A stretch of 64,000 bases of DNA from Vibrio azureus. GTDB taxonomy: Bacteria; Pseudomonadota; Gammaproteobacteria; Enterobacterales; Vibrionaceae. The stretch is from NCBI RefSeq assembly GCF_002849855.1, contig NZ_CP018617.1, forward strand, positions 372,001-436,000, read 5' to 3'. The translations under genes were made by a program, and so were the position numbers. The notes beneath the pieces were generated by a model that saw only the letters and a program-made list of their open reading frames with translations, made no database searches and was not told the DNA's origin. This document shows, piece after piece, positions 16,351 through 24,988 of this stretch (positions are counted from its first letter, which is position 1; each line of letters starts with the position of its first letter).

Positions 16351-17409
16351 ATGAAAAACAAACGAAACTTTAATATTAGCCTTGTGACCTTATTTATAGG
16401 GGTAGCTTTTCAAGCGAATGCAGTGACGCTTTCAGATGTTCGACCATTTGTAGATGTTGATGCAGGCATACAGTTAGATTACACCTCACCAGTATTAGGT
16501 GTGGCTACGGGGTTACAACTTACGCCTTCATGGTCTGCTGATGTTGGCTACCAATCTCTAGGTAAGGGTGAGGGCGGTAAAAGTGATTCTATCTCGGCAA
16601 CCGCTAGTCTAATTACATTAGGCGTACGCTATGACTTGGAGCTTAATAACCGCTTTTCAATTTACAGTCGCTTAGGTGCGGCTTATTTTGATGTCGAGAA
16701 AAAAGAGCTCAATAACCCTGCAAAAGACGCTTCAGGCCCAGCACCGATGGGTGAGGTCGGAGTTAAATACCAATTTAACGACAACTTAAGCTTTGATGCG
16801 GGCTATCAATTGGTTCTTGGCATTGGCGATGACGTCACGAAAGAATACGACAGTAATGCTCTAATGCTTGGCGTTCGTTACCAGTTCAATCCTTTTGCTA
16901 AAGAGGTTCTACCGCAGCTACCACCTGTTTTCATTGAGCCAAAGGAGGTGAAAACCACTGTGGAAGAAGTTATCACTACCCCTGTGGTTATGAACAAAAC
17001 TGTGACAGTTAAAAAAAGTGTCGATGGGGTTTTATTTGCCACTAACTCAAGTGTCCTTGAAGACATTCGTCCTTTAATGCCAACGCTTTTATTACTGCAA
17101 GAGGATGCTGATGCAACGCTGTTGATTGCTGGCCACACAGATAGCACTGGTAGTGCCAAATTCAACCAACGGATGAGTGAGCGGCGAGCTGCATCCATTG
17201 CTCAGTATTTTGAAAACAATGGCATTGCTCAATCACGAATTAAATCGGTTGGGTATGGTGAGAGTCGTCCTATTGCTTCAAACGCAACAGCTGAAGGTAA
17301 GAAAAAAAATCGTCGTGTCGAACTAGAAATAACAATGAAAGAGTCGAAATCGACCGTGGTAAATCAAGAGACAATTAAGAAAACCACTGTCACAAGTAAT
17401 AAAAAATAG
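16351..17409 (+). CDS. OmpA-family outer-membrane protein (beta-barrel plus peptidoglycan-binding domain)
   Basis: 352 residues from ATG 16351, chosen because it gives a clean signal peptide (MKNKRNFNISLVTLFIGVAF, cleaved near ANA). Residues about 25-195 have the alternating strands of an 8-strand OmpA-like barrel, including FNPFAKE at its end. Residues about 225-335 are an OmpA C-terminal domain with AGHTDSTGSAKFNQRMSERR; the peptidoglycan-binding Asp (GHTD) and Arg (SERRA) are both present. The Lys/Thr-rich tail (KSTVVNQETIKKTTVTSNKK) is an unusual extension. It lies 26 bp upstream of the Ig-repeat lipoprotein, so both are probably one operon anchoring a surface structure. Confidence 0.88.
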   Translation: MKNKRNFNISLVTLFIGVAFQANAVTLSDVRPFVDVDAGIQLDYTSPVLGVATGLQLTPSWSADVGYQSLGKGEGGKSDSISATASLITLGVRYDLELNNRFSIYSRLGAAYFDVEKKELNNPAKDASGPAPMGEVGVKYQFNDNLSFDAGYQLVLGIGDDVTKEYDSNALMLGVRYQFNPFAKEVLPQLPPVFIEPKEVKTTVEEVITTPVVMNKTVTVKKSVDGVLFATNSSVLEDIRPLMPTLLLLQEDADATLLIAGHTDSTGSAKFNQRMSERRAASIAQYFENNGIAQSRIKSVGYGESRPIASNATAEGKKKNRRVELEITMKESKSTVVNQETIKKTTVTSNKK

Positions 17410-17435
17410 TGCATTTTGCTTAGGTGATAATAAAC

Positions 17436-20087
17436 ATGAAAAAAATATGGTGTTCCGTCTTCACTATCTTAGGGGCGTTTGCCTTATCTGGATGTAACGA
17501 AGATGAATTTTTTAACCAATCTGAGGCGACAACAAGTCCGAGTGTCGCGCCTTTAAAATCGATTCAAATATCGGTAGTCGCTAATAAAGTTCATGGTCGT
17601 TCTAGTCCTACGGTTATCGTTGGTCAAAAAACGCAATATGGTGCCACGGGCACGTACGAGGACAACTCGCAAAAAGACATTACCAAGAATGTAAAATGGT
17701 TAAGTTCTGACAATGATAAAGCCAAATTTGATGCGAATGGATTATTAGAGGGTTTGGCTGCGGGTGAAACAACGGTTTCGGCATCGTTATTTGATATTAA
17801 AAGTAATATACAAGTCGTTGAAGTGACGTCTGCTAAGCTTGAGACAATCGCTGTTACGCCAGATAAAACGTCAACCCCATTAGGTTATACGGTGCAGATG
17901 AAGGCCACGGGTACATTTACGGATGGAACTACGCAAGACTTAACAAGCGTCTCTTGGAGCTCAATGACACCTGGCACGGCGACAGTGACTCCTAACGGTT
18001 TGGTAACACCCGTTGCGGTTGGTAAGGCGGTCATCATGGCGACGAAGGACGGTATTGAGGCTACAACCACTTCATTTGAAGTGACGGATGCTAAGCTTGA
18101 GTCAATCGTTGTTACGCCAGATAAAACGTCAACCCCATTAGGTCAAACGGTGCAGATGAAGGCATCGGGTACATTTACTGATGGAAAAACGAGAGACTTA
18201 ACGGGCGTCTCTTGGATGTCAACGAATACTGATACGGCGACAGTGACTCCTGACGGTTTGGTAACCCCCGTTGCGGTTGGTAAGGCGGTCATCATGGCGA
18301 CGAAGGACGGTATTGAGGCTACAACGACTTCATTTGAAGTGACGGATGCTAAGCTTGAGACAATCCATGTTACGCCAAATAGAAAGTCAACGCCATTTGG
18401 TCAAACGGTGAAAATGAGCGCACTGGGTTCTTTTAGTGATGGAAGCACGAGACCCTTAAAAGGCGTCTCTTGGATTTCAACGGATCTTGACACGGCGACG
18501 GTGTCTTATGACGGTTTGGTAGAACCCGTTGCGGTTGGTTGGACAGACATCATTGCGATGAAGGATGGCGTTAAAGCAATGACGACTTTGTTTGAAGTGA
18601 CGGATGCTAAGCTTAATGCAATCGATGTTACGGCAAATACGGATAAAACGCCATTAGGTCAAAATGTGCAGATGATAGCTGAAGGTACATTTACTGATGA
18701 TAAAAAACGAAATTTAACGGACGTCACTTGGATTTCAACGAATCTTGATACGGCGACAGTGACTACTAACGGTTTGGTAAAACCCGTTGCGGCTGGTAAG
18801 ACAGACATCATAGCAATAAAGGATGGTGTTGAGGCAACAATGACTGAGTTTGAAGTAACGGATGCTGAGCTTGTAACAATCGTTGTCACGTCAGATAGCG
18901 TTGATATGTCAACGCCATTAGGTCAAAATTTTGAGATGAAGGCATTAGGGACATTTACTGATGACAGTACACATGAATTATCAGACGTCTCTTGGAGTGC
19001 ATCGGAAGGTGGCGTGGTGTCAGTGAAAAATATGGGTTTGGTAATACCCGCTAAGGTTGGTACGACGGAGATCACTGCGACGAAGGATGATGTTAAAGCC
19101 ACGGTTTCATTTGAAGTGACGGATGCTGAGCTTGATACAATCGAAATTACGACAAACAACAATATTATGTCAACGCCATTAGGACATAATTTGCCGATGA
19201 CGGCTACAGGTATATTTACTGATGGAAAGAAGATAGACTTAAATGACGTCTCTTGGAGGTCAATGAGTCCTGAAACGGCGATAGTAGATGCTGACGGTCT
19301 GGTAATACCAAAACAGGTTGGTAGCACGGTTATCAAGGCAACGAAGGATGGTGTAGAAGCAAAAACGAAGTTACTGATGGTGACGGATGCTGTGCTTGAG
19401 GAAATCCGTATTACGTCAGCAAACGAGTTAACGCTATTAGCAGGTCAAAAAGTGCAGTTGAAGGCCGTGGGTAAATTTACGGATAACACCACGCAAGACT
19501 TAACAGACGTTACTTGGACGTCAAATTCAACTGTCACGGCGACAGTTAATGACAACGGTTTGGTAACCGCAGTAGAGACTGGTAAAGTGTCTATCAGTGT
19601 AACATTCGATGGTTTTGAAGCTGATGCCGAGTTAGATGTGCAAGAGGGAAAACTGACGGATGGTCGTATCGATATTTTCAACAGTGGCGATGGAACGTTA
19701 TTCACCAGTCCACCATCGATAGCTTTCCTTAACCAGTATGGCTTACATTATCATGACATATCCCCCGATGGTTACGGCCTATTTGTAAAGGCTGGGAATC
19801 CTGTACCAATTTGTAGGAAATTCAACAATATTAAACTCGGTGGGCGTGTCAACTGGCGTATACCAGAATTGAATGAGCTAAAAACACTCTATAAATCTCA
19901 CGGCAATATGTATAGCTATCGTAAATGGCCTGTTGATAAGAACTTCTTAACCTTGATTAGTAGTGGTTTAAATCCTTATATATTAATCGATCTGTCCTCT
20001 TCATATACTCAGGCTTATGATTTTCATATAAATCAACCTGAATACACTGGATTTTTTGTCTCGTGTGTCTCAAGTCCTAGTTCTTAG
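17436..20087 (+). CDS. Large lipoprotein with eight BIG2-like Ig repeats
   Basis: 883 residues. ATG 17436 begins a lipoprotein signal peptide with lipobox ALSGC (Cys at about residue 20). About eight bacterial Ig-like (BIG_2) domains of about 86 residues follow, each beginning near AKLETIAVTPDK and ending near SFEVTD. At DNA level the units recur every 258 bp (GCTAAGCTT at 17832, 18090, 18348 and 18606; the next at 18864, 19125 and 19389). The last 140 residues (GLHYHDISPDGYGLFVKAG, WRIPELNELKTLYKS) resemble a DUF1566-like cap domain. It is probably a surface adhesin or cell-envelope lipoprotein, co-transcribed with the OmpA-family gene. Confidence 0.82.
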   Translation: MKKIWCSVFTILGAFALSGCNEDEFFNQSEATTSPSVAPLKSIQISVVANKVHGRSSPTVIVGQKTQYGATGTYEDNSQKDITKNVKWLSSDNDKAKFDANGLLEGLAAGETTVSASLFDIKSNIQVVEVTSAKLETIAVTPDKTSTPLGYTVQMKATGTFTDGTTQDLTSVSWSSMTPGTATVTPNGLVTPVAVGKAVIMATKDGIEATTTSFEVTDAKLESIVVTPDKTSTPLGQTVQMKASGTFTDGKTRDLTGVSWMSTNTDTATVTPDGLVTPVAVGKAVIMATKDGIEATTTSFEVTDAKLETIHVTPNRKSTPFGQTVKMSALGSFSDGSTRPLKGVSWISTDLDTATVSYDGLVEPVAVGWTDIIAMKDGVKAMTTLFEVTDAKLNAIDVTANTDKTPLGQNVQMIAEGTFTDDKKRNLTDVTWISTNLDTATVTTNGLVKPVAAGKTDIIAIKDGVEATMTEFEVTDAELVTIVVTSDSVDMSTPLGQNFEMKALGTFTDDSTHELSDVSWSASEGGVVSVKNMGLVIPAKVGTTEITATKDDVKATVSFEVTDAELDTIEITTNNNIMSTPLGHNLPMTATGIFTDGKKIDLNDVSWRSMSPETAIVDADGLVIPKQVGSTVIKATKDGVEAKTKLLMVTDAVLEEIRITSANELTLLAGQKVQLKAVGKFTDNTTQDLTDVTWTSNSTVTATVNDNGLVTAVETGKVSISVTFDGFEADAELDVQEGKLTDGRIDIFNSGDGTLFTSPPSIAFLNQYGLHYHDISPDGYGLFVKAGNPVPICRKFNNIKLGGRVNWRIPELNELKTLYKSHGNMYSYRKWPVDKNFLTLISSGLNPYILIDLSSSYTQAYDFHINQPEYTGFFVSCVSSPSS
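17832..18863 (+). repeat. Four consecutive 258-bp coding repeats
   Basis: Units at 17832, 18090, 18348 and 18606 are exactly 258 bp apart. The first two are almost identical over their last 100 bp. The high identity makes gain or loss of whole domains by recombination likely. Confidence 0.8.
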
Positions 20088-20126
20088 TGTTAACGTTTCG
20101 AGTATAAAGTTCTAATTTTTAAACTT

Positions 20127-20159
20127 AAAAGCGCCATAGCGAATGACTTGGCGCTTTTA
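20127..20159. terminator. Rho-independent terminator after the Ig-repeat gene
   Basis: AAAAGCGCCA pairs perfectly with TGGCGCTTTT around a 12-base loop. The A and T tracts on the two sides make it suitable for either direction. Confidence 0.75.
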
Positions 20160-20202
20160 GCTTTGTTTCCGCACTCAATTCCCCCCCTGTCTTTTGGAGT
20201 CA

Positions 20203-20390
20203 TTATTCGGCTCGATAGCTCTCGGGCACTCCAAGCGGCGTAAATCGATTTAATAATGATACCGATAACGTCATTTCTTGCTGTTGATTGTTAAAATCTA
20301 GTGGATTATGACGTTTTGCAATACCTCCTATGTAACAAGTTTGGTTACGGTATTTCAAATGGATATGATTGCTAGTACGTAAGATCAGTG
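20203..20390 (-). pseudogene. Unidentified coding remnant
   Basis: On the minus strand about 60 codons are open and end in TAA at 20203-20205, without a start. The residues (HLKYRNQTCYIGGIAKRHNP, then LLNRFTPLGVPESYRAE) look protein-like rather than random. I cannot assign a family. It may be the 3' end of a lost gene or mobile element in this repeat-rich gap. Confidence 0.3.
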
Positions 20391-20408
20391 AGATGACTGT
20401 TATAGCTA

Positions 20409-20432
20409 AGCATCTGAAGTCACTTGGGTATA
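20409..20432. repeat. Dispersed inverted repeat, copy 5 (right end)
   Basis: CATCTGAAGTCACTTGGGTA, then TA, is the right-end form of the family. Confidence 0.65.
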
Positions 20433-20800
20433 GTTGCCATATATCGTTAGTTCCATTAGCAGTCTAATATGGCGACAGTTGTAGTCACTTGATACCCGTG
20501 TTACAGGTAGAATCACGCAAATAAGGATATGTGTCGTAAAACTGACATCTATCCGAAACATTGAATAAGCCAAAGCCTTATATAATTCAGTTGTTGGAGC
20601 TAATTATACACCGAATGGTTTTAGTTAAAGTGCATAGATATCAGCGCCTTATAATTCTAAAGCTTTGGCTCTTAGTAGACAGCGCATGTCTGCAGTCGAC
20701 ACAAAGTGTGAACAATAAACATGCCTAAAAAGAGTCGCATTAAATTGATAAGTTAGTGCTAATATTATGACCAAAGAACGGTTGAAAGTGGCAAGGACGC

Positions 20801-22090
20801 ATGACGACAAACCTAAGTAATGACAAGGGGCTATACTATTCTACGACACGTCGTTATTTGCTCGCTGTCCTCATTATTGCGCTCCTTTCTACTGCGGCTT
20901 ATTTCACTCTTCAATCTGCGTTATCAGATTCTGATACAACCGCTTATATGGTCAACTTGTCTGGTAGGCAGCGTATGCTGAGCCAGCATATTGCTTTAGA
21001 TTCGTATCGTTTGCATCAGACCTATCAAACAGGGCAGACTCCCACTGACCAAAATTTGTCCCAGATGGACAATAATATTTTCGACATGAGGCAGGCAAAT
21101 CGGCAACTGTCTTCTGGTGTGCTCTCTAAAAATAAAACAGTAGATTTATCCAGTGCAATCAGAGAGATATATTTTGGTGAAATGAACCTCTATGCGCGGG
21201 TAAATCGTTACTTGGATGTTGCTCAAAAGCTCAAAACGAGTTCAGTAAATAAAGATAGGCTGTTCTACCTGAGCTTGATTGATAGTCAGTCTGAACAAAT
21301 CCTAAAAGATCTTAATAAAGCCGTTCAGCAGTACCAACTTGAAGGTGAAGAAAGCTTGTCGAGGATTGAAGATCTTGAGTTGTTCGTTTGGCTAGCCACT
21401 CTTACAGCATTACTTTTGGAAGTGCTTTTCATTTTTAGGCCAATGATAAAATTAATTGTCACATCCCAAAGAGAACAAGAGCGAACCCTTGAGTGTCTTG
21501 AGGAAATGGTTGAGTTACGTACTTTGAAGCTTGAGATAGCAAACAAGAAACTTAAAGAAGTCGCCACTTATGATCCTCTGACCAAACTTAAGAACAGATT
21601 GACTCTGGAAAATGATGTTGAAGTCCTGATTACATTAAGCAAAAAAAATCATGTGCCCTTTGCACTAGCTATAATCGACATTGATTTCTTCAAAGAAGTC
21701 AATGATGGCTTTGGCCACTTAGCAGGTGATTATGTGCTGAAAGAACTTGCCGTGCTTATGTTAGGAATCACGCGAGCGTATGATCACCTTTATCGAGTAG
21801 GAGGAGAAGAATTTGTATTGGTGTTAAACCGAGTCAAGCTAGATGAAATGATCGCCATACTTGAAAAGCTGCGCTCTAAGGTAGAAGCGCATAAATTTGA
21901 TTATGAAGGGGAAAATATCAATATTACGATCAGTGTAGGGGCCTGTCATATTAGTCAGCTTAATTTGGCACGTGTTCAAGACATTCTTCGAGTGTCTGAT
22001 CAGGCGCTCTATTCAGCTAAGAATTCTGGGCGAAATCGCGTTCGACTAGCCCCATATGAAAGAGCGAAACCAGCTCTTCAAACCATCTAA
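20801..22090 (+). CDS. Membrane diguanylate cyclase with PilJ-type sensor domain
   Basis: 429 residues. A transmembrane helix at about 20-40 is followed by a periplasmic helical domain with the type IV pilus/MCP signature VNLSGRQRMLSQHIALD, as in PilJ and NarX-like sensors. A second membrane segment is LFVWLATLTALLLEVLFIF (about 197-216). A coiled coil then leads to a GGDEF domain: YDPLTKLKNRLTLE, IIDIDFFKEVNDGFGHLAGD and RVGGEEFVLVL. The RAYD motif ending five residues before GGEEF is an intact inhibitory I-site. It makes cyclic di-GMP under control of a periplasmic signal. Confidence 0.9.
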   Translation: MTTNLSNDKGLYYSTTRRYLLAVLIIALLSTAAYFTLQSALSDSDTTAYMVNLSGRQRMLSQHIALDSYRLHQTYQTGQTPTDQNLSQMDNNIFDMRQANRQLSSGVLSKNKTVDLSSAIREIYFGEMNLYARVNRYLDVAQKLKTSSVNKDRLFYLSLIDSQSEQILKDLNKAVQQYQLEGEESLSRIEDLELFVWLATLTALLLEVLFIFRPMIKLIVTSQREQERTLECLEEMVELRTLKLEIANKKLKEVATYDPLTKLKNRLTLENDVEVLITLSKKNHVPFALAIIDIDFFKEVNDGFGHLAGDYVLKELAVLMLGITRAYDHLYRVGGEEFVLVLNRVKLDEMIAILEKLRSKVEAHKFDYEGENINITISVGACHISQLNLARVQDILRVSDQALYSAKNSGRNRVRLAPYERAKPALQTI

Positions 22091-22270
22091 GTAAAAGGAT
22101 GACCAGCAGGTAATCTTCGCGCATACAACCGTAATCACATCGCATCAAAGTATTTATTATTGATTCTTAACACATGGCATTATTGTTTATGTGTTAGTCT
22201 AAGTTCTTAAGGTGATATACACAGCTTCGCTCACCCATTTAAAATGGCATTATATTTTAGGAAGACGTTT

Positions 22271-22756
22271 ATGATTAGGGAAATAACAAAGGCCGATTTT
22301 GAGTCGTTTTGGCCAACATTTTCAGCGATAGTTCAGGCTCAAGAAACCTATGCCTTTGACCCAGATATGACACGAGAACAAGCATTCGAAATATGGTGTG
22401 AATCTCCACTGAAAGCCTTTGTTTTTGTAAAAAATGACCTTGTTCTGGGTTCTTACTACATTAAGCCAAATGCGATGGGACCCAGCCGTCATATCTGTAA
22501 TTGTGGATATATGGTTTCAAGCAAAGCCAGAGGCAAGGGTATTGCACGTCTTATGTGTGAACATTCTCAGGAAATGGCTCTAGAGTTGGGCTTTGATGCC
22601 ATGCAATTTAACAGCGTGGTTTCTACCAATGAAGTCGCGGTGAAGCTGTGGAAGAAGCTTGGTTTTCGTATTATAGGTACCATCCCTAAGGCATATAAAC
22701 ATGCTCATTTAGGGTTAGTGGATAGCTACGTCATGTACAAATGGCTACGAACATAA
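22271..22756 (+). CDS. GNAT-family N-acetyltransferase
   Basis: 161 residues from ATG 22271, chosen because AGGAAG lies 7 bp upstream and the fold begins at MIREITKADFESFW. The acetyl-CoA pyrophosphate loop is KARGKGIARLM, and the later NEVAVKLWKKLGF strand-helix pair is typical of GNAT. The substrate is unknown. It lies 13-28 bp before the carbon-nitrogen hydrolase pseudogene and may be co-transcribed with it. Confidence 0.85.
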   Translation: MIREITKADFESFWPTFSAIVQAQETYAFDPDMTREQAFEIWCESPLKAFVFVKNDLVLGSYYIKPNAMGPSRHICNCGYMVSSKARGKGIARLMCEHSQEMALELGFDAMQFNSVVSTNEVAVKLWKKLGFRIIGTIPKAYKHAHLGLVDSYVMYKWLRT

Positions 22757-22784
22757 TAAACGTTGAAGGATGCAAGGAGACAGT

Positions 22785-23543
22785 GTGGAATCTGGTAAAG
22801 TGAGGTTTGCTCTAGCGCAATACAAGGCAGTGAGAGGAAATATCAAAGAAAATTTAAATCGCCATAAAAAGTTTTGCTTTGAAGCCGCACGATTAGGGGC
22901 TGACATTATTACTTTTCCAGAGTTATCTTTGACAGGGTATGAGCTGCCATTGTTGGAAGATTTAGCGATAGAGAAGTCTTCTACTCATGTTCATGAATTG
23001 TCTCAACTTGCTGTTTCAAATAGCATGACCGTTATCGCTGGGTGTCCCTTAAAAAGTGAGCAATCAAAGCCATATATTGGCGCTATGATTTGTCATCCTA
23101 GTGGAGACGTAGATTTCTATTCCAAGCAGTATCTACACCAAGGAGAGAGTGAGTACTGCCTAGCAGGTTCTAAAAACTATTTCTTCAATGTTAATCAGGT
23201 CAAAATTGCACTGGCTGTGTGTGCAGATTTTACGGAACCTCGTCATCAATCTGACGCACTTACTGAGCGGGCTGCGGTTTATTTGATAAGTGCGCTTATT
23301 TCAAGGGATGGTTTTTCCTAAGATAGTGCGTTGCTTTCCCATATCGCGACCAAGATTAAAGCGCCTGTTTTACTCTCAAATTTTATTGGTAAAGCTGGTG
23401 GTTGGGATGCGGCTGGTAAATGCAGTGTGTGGGATAAAAAAGGTCACACTGCAGTTCAAGGAAGTCACACTGAAGAAGGCCTTGTTTTTTGTACCTTCGA
23501 AAATGAGGTTATTTATGATGTTCGCTTCCAGCCTGTTGATTAA
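22785..23543 (+). pseudogene. Carbon-nitrogen hydrolase (nitrilase superfamily) interrupted by an in-frame stop
   Basis: The frame encodes a nitrilase-superfamily amidase. The three catalytic residues are visible: Glu in TFPELSLTGYE, Lys in FYSKQYLHQGE and Cys in AVCADFTEP. After SRDGFS a TAA at 23319-23321 stops translation, but the same frame continues without shift as DSALLSHIATKI and LLSNFIGKAGGWDAAGK to a stop at 23541-23543. A single base change (for example TAT or TAC to TAA) explains it. The likely start is GTG 22785, 5 bp after AAGGAG; ATG 22770 is the alternative. Either a recent nonsense mutation or a sequencing error is possible. Confidence 0.8.
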
Positions 23544-23550
23544 ATACACA

Positions 23551-23586
23551 TATACCCAAGTAACCTCAAGATGCTGCGTTCAGTGA
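23551..23586. repeat. Dispersed inverted repeat, copy 6 (left end)
   Basis: TATACCCAAGTAACCTCAAG followed by ATGCTGCGTTCAGTGAAG is the left-end form, shared with 39803. Confidence 0.8.
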
Positions 23587-23592
23587 AGCGTC

Positions 23593-24090
23593 TTATTCCA
23601 TCATAGGGGAACACTTCAAGCCCATCATTGGTAAACCGTCTTCCTCGTAGGGCAGAGTCGCGGCTTCAAATCCGTATTGACCATAGTATTGAACAAGATG
23701 GGCCTGAGAGGAGATGAATATCGATTTCCCGGGCCATGTTTCTTTCGCTGTTTTCACACTGAATGCCATTAGCTGGTGACCCAATCCTTGGCCACGGCAT
23801 GCGGGACTGGTAACAACACGGCCGATGGCGATATCGTTGGCGTCAGCAGGGATTTGGTCATGGACTTCATGAGGGTAACCAAGCCCAGGCGGTAAAATTC
23901 GGCTGTAGGCAACCAGCTTGTCACCATGGTAGCCAAGTATATGTAGAGTATTGGGATCGGTGTCTTTGTCATCCAAATCATTATAAGGGCAATTTTGTTC
24001 TTTGATGAAGACGTCAACACGCAATTTGAGTAAATCGTACAATTGAAAAACAGTGAGTGTAGAAAAATTAGAGACTTTCCAGTACAACAT
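23593..24090 (-). CDS. elaA: ElaA-family GNAT acetyltransferase
   Basis: 165 residues, normal for ElaA. Diagnostic segments are LYDLLKLRVDVFIKEQNCPY near the N-terminus, IGRVVTSPACRGQGLGHQLM (acetyl-CoA loop RGQGLG) and YYGQYGFEAATLPYEEDGLP near the end. The physiological substrate is not established. It is a single gene, convergent with the hydrolase remnant across a dispersed repeat. Confidence 0.88.
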   Translation of the reverse strand: MLYWKVSNFSTLTVFQLYDLLKLRVDVFIKEQNCPYNDLDDKDTDPNTLHILGYHGDKLVAYSRILPPGLGYPHEVHDQIPADANDIAIGRVVTSPACRGQGLGHQLMAFSVKTAKETWPGKSIFISSQAHLVQYYGQYGFEAATLPYEEDGLPMMGLKCSPMME

Positions 24091-24513
24091 TTTGATGCTC
24101 CTTATTGAATTACCGTAATGTAAAGCTTCGGTAATTTAGTGTCATTAACAATGGTTAAGAATCGCATAAAACCAATTTCACGGAGAAGGAAGCAAAAAGT
24201 CTCAGTATGAACAAATATACAACAAGTAATGATTAATAGTTGCGCAGTCAACAGCATGAGAATCCATGTAATAAAAAATAAATAGCTGGGCTAATTTGTG
24301 ATCCTGATCTCATATTATTGCTATTTTACAAATTAAATTTTTGAACAAAAACGCTAGTAATAAAGTGAATATGGATATTGAAATAGTCAGTAAGACTGTT
24401 TTGATATTTTTATTCACGGGCTATTTTGGTTAATTCGCCTGACACTGGAAAATCTGTTGAATAACAAGATGGTGGTATCATACTTTGTTATTTACTAGTT
24501 AAACAGGATAGGC
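24091..24513. other. AT-rich intergenic region upstream of the T6SS effector island
   Basis: No gene seen in about 420 bp. GC falls sharply here compared with the elaA side, marking the left edge of the acquired block. It must contain promoters for both elaA and the DUF6484 gene. Confidence 0.4.
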
Positions 24514-24969
24514 ATGGAAATGTCAAATAAAGACGATTTACCATTGGAGCTTAATTCTCGTATCGGATGGATAAGTGAAATTCATCCAGATTTAGTAAGA
24601 ATTAAAATCGACTTTGAAGCCAATCCATTCGGACAACCCATATGGGGAACCCTAGGGCGCGCGTTTACGAAATCTGATATCGAGTTGGCAATTGATAACA
24701 AATTAGATTGCAGAGTGGAGTTTTTTACTGGTGATTTAAATTTACCTGTTATTTTGGATATCTACACCTCTCTTCTAAAACAAGAGCAAATTGTTTTTCG
24801 TGCCGAGCGGATGCTTATCGAGGGTGATGAAGAACTGGTATTACGTTCAGGAGACGCTCAAATCACGATGACAGCTAGAAATAGCACCATAAACACAGAA
24901 GCAAAATATATCCACAGCACGGCCGAAAGAGTTCAAAAGATTCAAGCCGAGAAAATCAGTTTAAATTAA
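24514..24969 (+). CDS. DUF6484-type T6SS-associated protein
   Basis: 151 residues, soluble. The first 90 residues (RIGWISEIHPDLVRIKIDF, NPFGQPIWGTLGRAF, CRVEFFTGDLNLPVILDIYT) match the pattern of the DUF6484 beta-barrel proteins that accompany PAAR-bearing effectors in T6SS auxiliary clusters. The rest (LVLRSGDAQITMTARNSTI, then TEAKYIHSTAERVQKIQAEK) looks like a short beta-solenoid of the kind seen on spike or adaptor proteins. It lies 19 bp before the effector, so it probably loads or caps that protein. ATG at 24520 is an alternative start. Confidence 0.65.
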   Translation: MEMSNKDDLPLELNSRIGWISEIHPDLVRIKIDFEANPFGQPIWGTLGRAFTKSDIELAIDNKLDCRVEFFTGDLNLPVILDIYTSLLKQEQIVFRAERMLIEGDEELVLRSGDAQITMTARNSTINTEAKYIHSTAERVQKIQAEKISLN

Positions 24970-24988
24970 TTAAGAAGAGAGAATAGGC

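Larger units (their letters stand above)
20160..20800. other. 640-bp intergenic region with remnants
   Basis: Apart from the remnant at 20203-20390 and the repeat end at 20409-20432, no gene is seen. The last 150 bp should hold the promoter of the diguanylate cyclase at 20801. Confidence 0.5.

Noticed and set aside
18659..19705. Long minus-strand ORFs across the Ig-repeat gene
   Set aside because: They follow the 258-bp coding period of the real gene and are mirror images of it.
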